A stretch of DNA of 64,000 bases from Glutamicibacter sp. B1. Lineage in GTDB: Bacteria > Actinomycetota > Actinomycetes > Actinomycetales > Micrococcaceae. Location of the stretch: the NCBI RefSeq assembly GCF_039602135.1, contig NZ_CP125942.1, positions 3,286,001 through 3,350,000 on the forward strand. The letters run 5' to 3'. The translations under genes and the position numbers were made by a program. The notes below the pieces were generated by a model, which worked only from the letters and a program-made list of their open reading frames with translations, was not told the origin of the DNA and made no database searches. Shown here one piece after another: positions 42,364 through 51,277 of this stretch. Numbering within the stretch: position 1 is the stretch's first letter; each line of letters begins with the position of its first letter.

Positions 42364-44157
42364 TCAGGCTCCCACAGTGGCCGCGACACCCAATGGCACC
42401 AACGCGGTTGGTGCATCATCGGGGCCAACAGCCAGGTCTTCAAACTCGTTGACTGCATCAAGCTGTGCACCCATGGCGATGTTAGTAACCTTCTCCAAGA
42501 TCACTTCAACCACCACCGGTACCTGATGTTCTGCTGCCAGTTCGCTGGCCTGGGCGAACCCTGCGGCGAGCTGGCTTGGATCCTCGATGCGTACTGCCTT
42601 GCAGCCCAAGCCTTCGGCCACCTTGACGTGGTCAACACCGTACCCGTTGGTTTCTGGGGAGTTGATGTTATCGAAGCCCAAGGAGACGTGATAATCCATC
42701 TCGAAGGGACGCTGGGACTGGCGGATCAATCCGAGGTAAGAATTGTTCACCACCACGTGAATGTATGGCAGTTTGAACTGTGCACCGACCGCCAATTCTT
42801 CGATCATGAACTGGAAGTCGTAGTCCCCCGAGAGTGCCACGACTTTCTGGCCCGGCTTGCCGCGAACTACACCCAATGCTGCCGGTCCGGTCCAACCCAG
42901 CGGGCCGGCCTGTCCGGCGTTGATCCAGTTGCGTGGCTGGTACACGTGCAGCATCTGTGCGCCGGCGATCTGCGAGAGACCAATGGTGGAGACATAGGTG
43001 GTGTCCTGGCCGAAAGCCGCGTTCATTTCTTGGTACACGCGCTGTGGCTTAATCGGAATGTTCTCAAAGTTGGTCTTGCGGTGCCCGGTGGATTTGCGTG
43101 CGGTGCACTCATCGGCCCAGGCCGAATAGTCAGGTACGGTGCCGGCGGCCTTGCGTTCACGCACCACGTCCAAGATGGCTTCGATGGCGGCCTTAGCATC
43201 GGAAACTATGCCAAGGTCTGGTGAGAACACGCGGCCAATCTGGGTGGCTTCGATATCCACGTGGATGAACTTACGCCCGGCACGGTAGGTATCCAGTGCC
43301 CCGGTGTGACGGTTAGCCCAGCGGTTACCTAAGCCCAGAACAACATCGGATTCCAAGAAGCTCGCGTTGCCGTACTTCGTATGGGTTTGGATACCCACCA
43401 TGCCCGACTGCAAGCGGTGGTCATCAGGAATGACGCCCCAGCCCATCAGGGTGGGCGAGACTGGGATGTTCAGCTCTTCGGCCAGCTGCACTAATTGTTC
43501 GCTGGCGTTCGCGTTGATCACGCCGCCGCCGGCGATGATCATTGGCTTCTTACCACCGAGCAGCAGGTCGACGATTTTTTCTGCCTGGCCACGGGTAGCC
43601 TGCGGGCTTAGCACCGGCAAAGGCTCATAGGCGTCGATATCAAAATCAATTTCCGCCATCTGCACATTAATTGGCAGGTCAATCAGTGCTGGGCCGGGAC
43701 GGCCAGAGCGCATGATCTGGAAGGCCTTGGCGAAAGTGCCTGGGACCAGTCCAGGTTCGAGCACGGTGGAGGCGTACTTGGTCACTGGCTTGGCGATGGA
43801 TTCGATGTCTACCGCTTGGAAGTCTTCCTTGTGCAACACGTTGGTCGGCGCCTGCCCGGTGATGCACAGCATCGGAATTGAATCGGCGATTGCCGCGTAC
43901 AACCCGGTGATCATGTCGGTACCAGCAGGGCCCGAGGTGCCTAGGCACAAACCGATTTTTCCGGTGGCACGTGAGTAACCGTCAGCAGCATGGCTGGCTC
44001 CCTCAACGTGGCGGTGGAGCGTATGGCGGATGCCGCCGTGCGCCTTCATCGCTGAATACAGTGGATTGATGGCGGCTCCTGGCAGGCCGAAGGCCTCGGT
44101 GGCGCCCTCCTTTTCCAGGATCTGAACGATGGCATCTACTGCGCGCATCTTGGTCAT
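42364..44157 (-). CDS. gcl: Glyoxylate carboligase (tartronate-semialdehyde synthase)
   Basis: The 597-residue ThDP enzyme condenses two glyoxylate molecules to tartronate semialdehyde and CO2. It is collinear with E. coli Gcl: [74 protein letters not shown] and the ThDP motif [18 protein letters not shown]...[13 protein letters not shown] (in part). The usual catalytic Glu of ThDP enzymes is absent in this family. The ATG at MTKMRAV with AAAGGA upstream matches the family start; the frame continues 32 codons upstream without similarity. A GAAA repeat lies in the leader. Confidence 0.95.
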   Translation of the reverse strand: MTKMRAVDAIVQILEKEGATEAFGLPGAAINPLYSAMKAHGGIRHTLHRHVEGASHAADGYSRATGKIGLCLGTSGPAGTDMITGLYAAIADSIPMLCITGQAPTNVLHKEDFQAVDIESIAKPVTKYASTVLEPGLVPGTFAKAFQIMRSGRPGPALIDLPINVQMAEIDFDIDAYEPLPVLSPQATRGQAEKIVDLLLGGKKPMIIAGGGVINANASEQLVQLAEELNIPVSPTLMGWGVIPDDHRLQSGMVGIQTHTKYGNASFLESDVVLGLGNRWANRHTGALDTYRAGRKFIHVDIEATQIGRVFSPDLGIVSDAKAAIEAILDVVRERKAAGTVPDYSAWADECTARKSTGHRKTNFENIPIKPQRVYQEMNAAFGQDTTYVSTIGLSQIAGAQMLHVYQPRNWINAGQAGPLGWTGPAALGVVRGKPGQKVVALSGDYDFQFMIEELAVGAQFKLPYIHVVVNNSYLGLIRQSQRPFEMDYHVSLGFDNINSPETNGYGVDHVKVAEGLGCKAVRIEDPSQLAAGFAQASELAAEHQVPVVVEVILEKVTNIAMGAQLDAVNEFEDLAVGPDDAPTALVPLGVAATVGA

Positions 44158-44210
44158 GGCAAACACGTCCTTTAAGAAGAACAAGCAAACTGTTCGTGGG
44201 TAACTGAGAA

Positions 44211-44229
44211 GAAAGAAAGAAAGAAAGAA
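44211..44229. repeat. GAAA tetranucleotide tract in the gcl leader
   Basis: About four and a half tandem copies of GAAA, 54 bp before the gcl start. On the gcl mRNA it is a CUUU tract. It could vary in length. Confidence 0.6.
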
Positions 44230-44449
44230 CCTACGGCAGACGGCACGGCGCATGAGTCACCACAACGCCTACTCCTTGAGCACCAGATGTCGGTAACGAG
44301 CCGGAACGAAGCCCTCACACACCACCTGCGGTATCGCTATCGACTAACCGTGTACAAAAGTCGCCAACGAGACCAGCATCGGTGGTGCATGCCGTGATCT
44401 GAGGTGCAGGCGCTACCAGCGCCGCCCGCCGTAGGAAGATGTGTGGGTT

Positions 44450-45349
44450 TTAGGCTGGAAGCGGGGCTTCAACCTTGCCGGCTAGGCGCTGCACGCCACG
44501 GAAGAGACCTGAGTGGTCCAATGCTCCGTCTCCGGAGGCCACGGTGGAGGTAACCAACTGGGCGACCAAGGCACCCAGTGGCAAGACGACGCCGGCTTCG
44601 CGGGCGGCCGAGGTAACGATGCCCATGTCCTTGTTGTGTAGGGCTAGGCGGAAGCCGGGAGCGAATTCACGGTCAAGGATCTTCTGGGCTTTTTGGTCCA
44701 GCACCTTCGAACCGGCCAACCCGCCACCTAGCACCTTGATCGCTGCGTCGGTGTCCACGCCATAGGCTTCGAGGAAGACGACCGCTTCGCTCAGCGCCTG
44801 GATGTTGGCGGCGACGATCAGCTGGTTGGCTGCCTTCACCGTTTGGCCGGAGCCCGAAGGACCCACCAGCACGATGGTCTTGCCGACGGCGTCGAGTACC
44901 GGCTTGGCTGCCTCGAAGTCTGCGGTGTCACCGCCGACCATAATCGAGAGCACGCCTTCGATGGCTCCGGCTTCGCCGCCGGATACTGGTGCGTCCAGGG
45001 GACGAAGCCCGGCTTCGCGTGCCTCGGAGGCGAGAGCTACTGCCACGTCCGGGCGAATCGACGAGTTATCGATCCACAGTGCCCCGGATTTAGCGTTAGC
45101 AAAAACGCCTTCTTCTCCGGTGACAACGCCTTGGACATCGGGTGAGTCGGGAACCATGGTGATGACAATGTCGGCGTCTTTCACGGCGTCAGCGATGGAT
45201 GTGGCTCCCTTGCCTCCGGCGGCCACAAGGTCGTCGATGGCCTTGGGGCTGCGGTTGAATCCGGTGACGGTGAAGCCGGCGTTGACGAGGTTTTTGGCCA
45301 TTGGTAGGCCCATGATTCCGAGGCCGATAAAGGCTACATTCTGTGACAT
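44450..45349 (-). CDS. glxR: Tartronate semialdehyde reductase (2-hydroxy-3-oxopropionate reductase)
   Basis: The 299-residue enzyme belongs to the beta-hydroxyacid dehydrogenase family: FIGLGIMGLPMAKNL as NAD(P) loop, DAPVSGGEAGAIEGVLSIM as substrate signature, the catalytic Lys in GSGQTVKAANQ, and HNKDMGIV near the C-terminus. It reduces tartronate semialdehyde, the Gcl product, to D-glycerate. MSQNVAF is chosen as the start because GGAGA lies five bases upstream; a TTG four codons earlier contains that site and is unlikely. Spacing of ~30 bp to hyi indicates one operon. Confidence 0.92.
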   Translation of the reverse strand: MSQNVAFIGLGIMGLPMAKNLVNAGFTVTGFNRSPKAIDDLVAAGGKGATSIADAVKDADIVITMVPDSPDVQGVVTGEEGVFANAKSGALWIDNSSIRPDVAVALASEAREAGLRPLDAPVSGGEAGAIEGVLSIMVGGDTADFEAAKPVLDAVGKTIVLVGPSGSGQTVKAANQLIVAANIQALSEAVVFLEAYGVDTDAAIKVLGGGLAGSKVLDQKAQKILDREFAPGFRLALHNKDMGIVTSAAREAGVVLPLGALVAQLVTSTVASGDGALDHSGLFRGVQRLAGKVEAPLPA

Positions 45350-45381
45350 GTTGTTCTCCAAAGTCTTAGGTGTGTGGATCT

Positions 45382-46179
45382 TTAGGCGTTGGCCGTGGAG
45401 GTGGTTAGCCAGTCGAAAGCTGTGGCGCGATCCTGCTTATATTCCAGGGAAACCTTGCCGGTGTAGCCCAGTTCGACGCTGCGGTTGATCCAGTCGAGCA
45501 GTGGCAGGTTTCCGGTTCCCGGGGCGCCGCGACCTGGTGCATCAGCGATTTGGATGTGGCCGAAGTCCTTGGCATGCGCTTCGATCAGGGCAGGGACATC
45601 GTCGCCATTGACCGAGAGGTGGTAGAAGTCGGCGAGTAGGGCGATGTTGTTATTGCCCTCAGTCTTGATTGCCTCGACAACCTTGAGGGCGTCGGCGGAG
45701 GTCTTCAGCGGGTAGGCTTCGGTTCCTGAGACTGGTTCGATCAGCACGGTGCCACCAATTTTCGCAACACCCTCGGTAGCGGCCAGAAGGTTCTTGATGG
45801 CCAGCTCGTCTTGCTCTTCGGGAGTGTAGTCCTCTAGGCGATTGCCGTAGAGGGCGTTGAAGGAGGTGCAACCGGTGGCTTCACCGATGGCGGCGACGAC
45901 ATCAACGTTGTCCTTGAATTCGCTGCAGCGTCCCTTCCAAGAAACTAAGCCGCGATCTCCTGCAGGCATATCACCGGCGAAGAAGTTCAGTCCGTCCAGC
46001 TGGACGCCAGCGTTGGACAGTGAAGCGATGAATTCATCAACCTGCTTGTCGCCGGGTACTGCTTCAGCAAATGGCCACCAGAATTCGACGCTGTCGAATC
46101 CTGCTTGGCGTGCTGCCTCAGCGCGCTCCAGTAGTGGCAATTCCGTCAGAAGAATCGAGCAATTCAGAGTGTAAGACAC
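45382..46179 (-). CDS. hyi: Hydroxypyruvate isomerase
   Basis: The 265-residue TIM-barrel protein interconverts hydroxypyruvate and tartronate semialdehyde. Family blocks are SYTLNCSILLTELPLLERAEAA (in part), GFDSVEFWWPFA, LDGLNFFAGDMPAGDRG, VLIEPVSGTEAYP with the metal Glu, LLADFYHLSVNGDD with Asp and His, HIQIADAPGRGAPGTG and VSLEYK with the final Glu. The GTG start is preferred because GGAGGG sits just before it; the ATG seven codons upstream contains this site in its own coding region. It is the first gene of the hyi-glxR-gcl-allB operon. Two operator-like boxes lie upstream. Confidence 0.92.
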   Translation of the reverse strand: MSYTLNCSILLTELPLLERAEAARQAGFDSVEFWWPFAEAVPGDKQVDEFIASLSNAGVQLDGLNFFAGDMPAGDRGLVSWKGRCSEFKDNVDVVAAIGEATGCTSFNALYGNRLEDYTPEEQDELAIKNLLAATEGVAKIGGTVLIEPVSGTEAYPLKTSADALKVVEAIKTEGNNNIALLADFYHLSVNGDDVPALIEAHAKDFGHIQIADAPGRGAPGTGNLPLLDWINRSVELGYTGKVSLEYKQDRATAFDWLTTSTANA

Positions 46180-46210
46180 CGGATTTCCCTCCAAGACCAT
46201 CGTTCCTAAG

Positions 46211-46254
46211 TTTCCGCTTTATGGAATTTAGGTTTTGCTTTATGAAAACAGTAA
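46211..46254 (-). promoter_or_regulatory. hyi promoter with two copies of a palindromic operator
   Basis: The boxes TTTCCGCTTTATGGAAT (46211-46227) and GTTTTGCTTTATGAAAA (46232-46248) share GCTTTATG and lie 21 bp apart, two helical turns. On the minus strand a -35 TTACTG (46249-46254) and a -10 TAAATT (46225-46230) with an 18-bp spacer overlap them, so binding should block transcription. Confidence 0.55.
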
Positions 46255-46442
46255 GTCGCCGCGCAATAAACTGTCAACCCTTAATCGCCGACTTCTTACA
46301 TACTCTCCCGACGCTCATCTATAGCCAGCGTTGTCAGTCGAGGGGCGCGTCATCGTTGCTTAATATGCGAAACCCTCCCGTAAGAAACAATGAGAATCTC
46401 CCGCCTTGAGTCCAGCTAGAGGTCAACCGAGTTTCTTGCTCA

Positions 46443-46459
46443 TTTCCGAGATATGAAAT
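46443..46459 (+). promoter_or_regulatory. Third operator-like copy on the permease side
   Basis: TTTCCGAGATATGAAAT agrees with the first hyi box at 13 of 17 positions and keeps the TTTC/GAAA arms. It lies between the divergent arms of the ureide cluster, on the side of the permease gene. Confidence 0.45.
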
Positions 46460-46559
46460 CTCGATTCTCTATTGCGGTAGCGTCTGCGCCGACTTACAGT
46501 TGAGGGGCAGGTGATGTGGCACACATCTCGGAGTGAATATTTCTAACTCAGGAGCAGCC

Positions 46560-46685
46560 ATGAGCGCACGACTCATAGGAAGTCCAACAGGACGTCCAGA
46601 CTGGCACCAGGCCTTCGTAGCCCAGCCAGTTGTTGGCACCCCCGCGGAGTTCTATCGGAACTTCGGCCAGCCGATCTATCCGTAA
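46560..46685 (+). CDS. Possible 41-residue small protein or leader peptide
   Basis: An ATG with AGGAG six bases upstream opens a frame of 41 codons (MSARLIGSPTGRPDWHQAFV, ending FYRNFGQPIYP). It lies ~160 bp upstream of the permease gene in the same direction. No family is known to me. The good ribosome-binding site is the main evidence; it could also be a remnant of a longer gene. Confidence 0.35.
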   Translation: MSARLIGSPTGRPDWHQAFVAQPVVGTPAEFYRNFGQPIYP

Positions 46686-46846
46686 CGCGTGTTCCGATCC
46701 CCTTTGTGGATCCACGCAACTGACCAATCACGAATAGACCAGCTTTTTGCGCATGCACGTTGGCAGCCCCGCGATTTTTTTGCACCCAAAAACTTTTGGT
46801 GGCTTTGCCCTGCCTTCAGCGTGCTTCTTGAGAAAAGGACCTCACC

Positions 46847-48376
46847 ATGAGGCAAGAACTCTCGGAGACTGTTTCCTCCGAACCAATCATCGCGCCGACA
46901 ACCGGCCAAGGCATAGACCCCGCGAACCCCCACGAACTCTCCCCCAGCCTTTACAACCAGGATCTGGCACCAACCACCCGTCAGGGACGCTCGTGGAACG
47001 CCTACAGCATCTTCACCCTCTGGGCCAACGACGTGCACTCACTGGGTAATTACGCTTTCGCCATCGGGCTCTTCGCCTTGGGCATGAGCGCAGGTCAGAT
47101 CCTCGGCGCCTTAGGCATCGGGGCCGTCTTACTCTTCGCACTGTTGAACTTCTCCGGATTCATGGGCGAAAAAACCGGCGTCCCTTTCCCAGTGATGAGC
47201 CGTATCGCCTTTGGCATTAACGGCGCACAAATCCCCGCCCTCATTCGTGGAGCGGTGGCCATCGCGTGGTTTGGCATTCAAACCTACCTGGCTTCTCAGG
47301 TGCTTTCGGTGATGGTCATCGCCGTAGCCCCGGGCGCCGCAGGACTGCAGGATTCCAGTTTCTTGGGCCTGAACACCTTAGGCTGGATCTGCTTCGTGAC
47401 CTTGTGGGTACTACAGCTGATCATCGTGTCCTATGGCATGGAAATGATCCGCAAATACGAGGCTTTCGCCGGTCCTGTCATCTTGGTGACCTTCTTGGCC
47501 CTGGCCATCTGGATGCTCATTGAGTCCGGGTTCAGCATCTCCCTGAGCACCGGCGAAACCAAAACCGGCGGAGCCATGTGGGCCTCCATGTTCGGCGCAG
47601 CAGCCCTCTGGGTCTCCATCTATGGCACCTTCGTCCTGAACTTCTGCGACTTCACCCGTGGCGCCCAATCAAAAAAGTCCATCGTCAAAGGCAACTTCTT
47701 CGGCATCCCACTGAACATGCTGTTCTTCGGAGCCATCGTAGTGGTACTGACCGGAACACAGTTCTCCATCAACGGCACCATCATCACCTCACCTTCGGAT
47801 GTGGTCTCGGCGATTCCCAATACCTTCCTACTGCTCTTGGCTTCCGCGGCTCTGCTGGTACTGACCATCGCCGTGAACCTCATGGCAAACTTCGTGGCAC
47901 CCACCTACGCGTTGACCAACCTCTTCCCCAAGAAGCTGAACTTCCGTAGCGCCGCCATGATTTCCGGGGTCATCGGGCTGGTGATCTTGCCATGGAATCT
48001 TTATAACTCCCCAGAAATCATCAACTACTTCCTCGGCGGCTTAGGGGCCTTGCTTGGCCCACTCTTCGGCATCATCATGGCCGACTACTGGCTGATTCGT
48101 AAGGCACGGATCAATGTCATGGACCTGTACCGAACCAATCCTGAAGGTACTTACTTCTTCACCCGGGGTGTGAATTATCGTGCGGTGGGTGCCCTGGTCA
48201 TCAGTTCCGTCATTGCATTGGTGCTGGCCTTCGTGCCGGCCCTGCACGTGGTGGGGTCCTTCGCCTGGTTCCTCGGTTCGGGAGCTGGCGCTATCGCCTA
48301 CCTAGCGTTGGCCAAGCGTCAACATGACCTTGCAGATATCGACGGCGAGCCCATCGCCGTGGCACCAACACACTAG
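46847..48376 (+). CDS. NCS1-family transporter, probable allantoin permease
   Basis: The 509-residue protein has 12 predicted helices. NCS1 signatures are visible: NQDLAPTTRQGRSWNAYSIFTLWANDVHSLGNY at the start (partly cited), GVPFPVMSRIAFGINGAQIPALIRG with the helix-3 motif, AWFGIQTYLAS and NFCDFTRGAQSKKS. These match the allantoin/hydantoin branch of Na+- or H+-coupled symporters (PucI, Mhp1). It is transcribed divergently from hyi-glxR-gcl-allB and followed seven bases later by a racemase gene, supporting allantoin as substrate. AAAGGAC precedes the ATG. Confidence 0.87.
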   Translation: MRQELSETVSSEPIIAPTTGQGIDPANPHELSPSLYNQDLAPTTRQGRSWNAYSIFTLWANDVHSLGNYAFAIGLFALGMSAGQILGALGIGAVLLFALLNFSGFMGEKTGVPFPVMSRIAFGINGAQIPALIRGAVAIAWFGIQTYLASQVLSVMVIAVAPGAAGLQDSSFLGLNTLGWICFVTLWVLQLIIVSYGMEMIRKYEAFAGPVILVTFLALAIWMLIESGFSISLSTGETKTGGAMWASMFGAAALWVSIYGTFVLNFCDFTRGAQSKKSIVKGNFFGIPLNMLFFGAIVVVLTGTQFSINGTIITSPSDVVSAIPNTFLLLLASAALLVLTIAVNLMANFVAPTYALTNLFPKKLNFRSAAMISGVIGLVILPWNLYNSPEIINYFLGGLGALLGPLFGIIMADYWLIRKARINVMDLYRTNPEGTYFFTRGVNYRAVGALVISSVIALVLAFVPALHVVGSFAWFLGSGAGAIAYLALAKRQHDLADIDGEPIAVAPTH

Positions 48377-48383
48377 GAGCGTC

Positions 48384-49121
48384 ATGCGAATTCTCATTGT
48401 GAACGTGAATACCACTGCCTCCATGACCCGTGCCATCGGCGACTCAGCACGAGCCGTTGCCTCGCCGGGCACCGAGATTATCGAGCTCACCCCAGATTTC
48501 GGGGCGGACTCCTGCGAGGGCAATTTTGAAAGCTACCTGGCCGCACTGGCGGTCATGGACAAGGTCATGAGCTACCCAGAACCTTTTGATGCCGTCATCC
48601 AAGCCGGTTATGGAGAGCACGGCCGCGAGGGCCTGCAGGAATTACTGGAGGTGCCGGTGGTGGATATTACCGAAGCTGCTGCGTCCACCGCACAATTCTT
48701 GGGCCATAAGTACTCCGTGGTCACCACCTTGGACCGGACGGTTCCACTGATTGAAGACCGGCTGAAGTTAGCAGGCCTGACCGACCGACTGGCCTCGGTC
48801 CGCGCCAGTGGGCTCGGGGTATTGGAACTGGAATCTGACCCGGCGCGTGCGGTCGAGGCAATTGTTCAGCAGTCCAAAATCGCGGTGGAGCAGGATAAGG
48901 CGGAGGTGATCTGTCTTGGTTGTGGTGGCATGGCCGAACTCGAAGAACAGGTCCGGGCAGCCACCGGGGTACCGATCGTTGACGGGGTGCGTGCCGCGGT
49001 GACCATCGCTGAATCTTTGGTGCGGTTGGGGCTCAGTACTTCCAAAGTGCGCACCTATGCTCCCCCACGTCCGAAGGTGCTCACCGGGTGGCCGCTGAGT
49101 TCAGCTCTTATTACCAAGTGA
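48384..49121 (+). CDS. Asp/Glu/hydantoin racemase family, probable allantoin racemase
   Basis: The 245-residue protein begins MRILIVNVNTTASMTRAIGD after AGGAG. It shows the two-domain racemase fold with paired catalytic segments: GYGEHGREGLQELLEVPVVD in the first half and CLGCGGMAELEEQVRAATGV with the Cys in the second. In the hydantoin/allantoin racemase group (HyuE, HpxA) two Cys act as acid and base; the first one here appears replaced (AGYGEHG instead of a Cys-containing motif), which is worth testing. Located after a probable allantoin permease, it would convert (R)- to (S)-allantoin for the allantoinase. A UUCG-loop terminator follows. Confidence 0.82.
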   Translation: MRILIVNVNTTASMTRAIGDSARAVASPGTEIIELTPDFGADSCEGNFESYLAALAVMDKVMSYPEPFDAVIQAGYGEHGREGLQELLEVPVVDITEAAASTAQFLGHKYSVVTTLDRTVPLIEDRLKLAGLTDRLASVRASGLGVLELESDPARAVEAIVQQSKIAVEQDKAEVICLGCGGMAELEEQVRAATGVPIVDGVRAAVTIAESLVRLGLSTSKVRTYAPPRPKVLTGWPLSSALITK

Positions 49122-49205
49122 ATGCGCAGGCCTATCCCAGTTAGTGCACAGACTGCGCGTTTAGAGTTGTAAGTACCTCATGAAGGTGCGAGTGATGACA
49201 AAAGT

Positions 49206-49245
49206 TTTGGTCCCGATGCTTCGGCATCGGGACCAAACTTTTTTG
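49206..49245. terminator. Rho-independent terminator with TTCG loop
   Basis: TTTGGTCCCGATGC pairs perfectly with GCATCGGGACCAAA around TTCG, followed by CTTTTTT. It ends the permease-racemase unit and may also serve the convergent gene. Confidence 0.9.
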
Positions 49246-49284
49246 TACGGCACCTAGGCGTGCCGCATATATGAAAGCCAGTTC

Positions 49285-50004
49285 TTAGTTGGCTTGAGCC
49301 ATTTCCTGAGCATCCGCGTTTTGCTCCTGCTGACGCGAACGTTCTCCAAAAAGCGCCACGCCAATGGCCAAGACACCTGTGAACAGAACGCCTAGGCCAA
49401 TGTGTACCTGCAAGAACCCAGCACCTGCGGCCGCACCGATAAGAATGAGCGCTACGGCCAGCAAACGCCGCTCCCAATGCTTGCCGCTACCGCCACCCAA
49501 TGGGGAATCCGCGGCGAGGCCGGTCAACGTGGAGGTAACCACCACCGTGGTGACATCTTTAACCGCAAGGTGACGTGCGGTGGCCGCCTGTAGCCCCATG
49601 GCAGCTGCGATAAAACCAGTAACAGACAAGGCCGCAGCTTCAGAGACATTCTGTAGGCCAGCAAATAATGCGAGCGATGTCAGCGTCAAGCAAATACCCA
49701 CCGCTGCGATCAGCGCGGTAGTGCGTCGACTCCACCCCGCAGCTTCGCGCTTTAATACTCGTCCGGCAATGGCTGCGCCGAGCACAAAACCCACCAAGGC
49801 GATAAGCGGCCCGAGTACCGGCAGACCGTCGGCGCCCATGAGTGCCATTCCAAGAATCACGACATTGCCGGTCATGTTTCCAGTGAAGACCCTGTCCAGA
49901 CCTAGGTAGCCGACGGCGTCGATAATTCCTGTCGAAAAGGTTAGAACAAGCATCAAAATCAGATGTGTTCTCGCTGGGTCTCGGGGTTTGAGGGCATTAG
50001 GCAT
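49285..50004 (-). CDS. DUF1275 (YoaK-type) membrane protein
   Basis: The 239-residue protein has six hydrophobic segments. The conserved start LTFSTGIIDAVGYLGLDRVF followed by TGNMTGNVVILG is the DUF1275 signature, and the repeat-like AVKDVTTVVVTSTLTGLAAD lies in the second half. Function of the family is unknown; a transport role is assumed. It is a single gene. Confidence 0.85.
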   Translation of the reverse strand: MPNALKPRDPARTHLILMLVLTFSTGIIDAVGYLGLDRVFTGNMTGNVVILGMALMGADGLPVLGPLIALVGFVLGAAIAGRVLKREAAGWSRRTTALIAAVGICLTLTSLALFAGLQNVSEAAALSVTGFIAAAMGLQAATARHLAVKDVTTVVVTSTLTGLAADSPLGGGSGKHWERRLLAVALILIGAAAGAGFLQVHIGLGVLFTGVLAIGVALFGERSRQQEQNADAQEMAQAN

Positions 50005-50130
50005 AGTGGTTTTCTTTCGCTGCGGTCGGATCTGTGCCTAGCGTAGGGCAACACCATCTGATCCCCCACGCATGTTGCGAGCACACTTCACATGCACAGT
50101 TTCGTTACGACGCCACTTTTGTCGAGCGCA

Positions 50131-50164
50131 CAAAAAATCCCTGCAACCACGCGGATGCAGGGAT
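50131..50164 (-). terminator. Terminator of the NAD(P)-binding protein gene
   Basis: On the minus strand ATCCCTGC pairs with GCAGGGAT around a 12-nt loop, followed by TTTTTTG, 20 bp after the stop. Confidence 0.8.
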
Positions 50165-50182
50165 AATTTGTCGACGAATTGT

Positions 50183-50869
50183 TTAGCTGATTGCATCAGC
50201 GATCGGCGTGGAACCGTCATAGAAGTTCACCGTAGCGCGCACTGCAGCTTCGGTATCTACAACGTGAGTGATCACCTCGGCCACATTCTCACGCGACACC
50301 TTGCCATTCTCTGGCGCAGGAGCCTGGCCATCAACATTGCCCTGTTCATCTGCCAGCTGGATCTGCTTGCTGGCAGGATCCAGGGTCAACGCACCGGGGC
50401 CAAGAATGGTGTAGTTCAAGTCGCTCTCACGCAGAACTGCATCGGCGTCATGCTTGGCCTTGGCATAGGTGTAGAAAGAGTTTTCTGGGTCAAGCTGGTC
50501 AACATCCACCAGAGCCCGCGAGTAGGAGACCATTACGAAACGGGTCACACCAGCTTGCTTGGCCGCTTGAATGGAACGAACGGCCGCGTCAAAGTCCACG
50601 GCTCGGGTACGTTCCTTATTTCCACCGCCGGCACCGGCCGAAAAGACGATGGCCGAGGCACCAGCGAAAGCATTGGCGAGCTGATCAACGTCAGCGTTTT
50701 CAATATCAAGTACCACCGGGTTGGCACCGGTCGCGGTGATCTCTGCGGAGTGGTCAGGATTGCGAATCAACGAATCAACGGCAAAGCCACGGGCAACCAA
50801 CTTGGGAGCGGCCAGCAAGGCCACCTTGCCATGGCCACCAATAAGGACTACTCGACGTTCTTCAGACAT
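50183..50869 (-). CDS. Atypical SDR, NAD(P)H-binding protein
   Basis: The 228-residue protein has an N-terminal VVLIGGHGKVALLAAPKL, the GxxGxxG-type loop of atypical short-chain dehydrogenases (NmrA/YwnB-like), then VVLDIENADVDQLANAFAGA and FVMVSYSRALVD, FYTYAKAKHDADAVL with a Tyr-x3-Lys motif. AAGGAG precedes the ATG. Such proteins act as reductases or NADPH sensors; no substrate can be named. Single-gene unit. Confidence 0.82.
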   Translation of the reverse strand: MSEERRVVLIGGHGKVALLAAPKLVARGFAVDSLIRNPDHSAEITATGANPVVLDIENADVDQLANAFAGASAIVFSAGAGGGNKERTRAVDFDAAVRSIQAAKQAGVTRFVMVSYSRALVDVDQLDPENSFYTYAKAKHDADAVLRESDLNYTILGPGALTLDPASKQIQLADEQGNVDGQAPAPENGKVSRENVAEVITHVVDTEAAVRATVNFYDGSTPIADAIS

Positions 50870-51053
50870 GTACTACTCCTTCTGATCACTGTTCTTACTT
50901 CCCTACGGTGGGCATAACCCCACTGAACCAAAACCTATTCCCGCAACCGCTGGGGACACCAATCTGGTAATAGGCTCAATGCCAGTTCCGCTTCAATTTC
51001 TGTGGGCGTAGCCTCGAAATATAGCTTGAACAATCAACACAGGATGAACGCTG

Positions 51054-51269
51054 ATGAAGCATAAAACCCTGAATCTAGAACTGAGCAATGATCAGTTCGC
51101 CGACCTCACCAACGCTTTGGAGGACCATCGGGACTATTTCAAAAAGCGGGCTGATGAAGCGCTGATGGGCTTCGGTTTAGATACCGGTTATTGGAAGTCG
51201 CGCGCCGAGGAAGTCCAAGAATTACTCGGGTTAGTCCTGCATTCCGCACGGCAAGAACAGCAGCGCTAG
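51054..51269 (+). CDS. Small conserved protein, paralogue of the gene at 7611
   Basis: The 71-residue protein shares FADLTNALEDHRDYF, MGFGLDTGYW and RAEEVQELL with the 95-residue product at 7611-7898, in the same order and spacing, and lacks its C-terminal tail. The common core is mixed charged and amphipathic helix. No known family or neighbour-based role. Confidence 0.65.
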   Translation: MKHKTLNLELSNDQFADLTNALEDHRDYFKKRADEALMGFGLDTGYWKSRAEEVQELLGLVLHSARQEQQR

Positions 51270-51277
51270 CACTTAAC

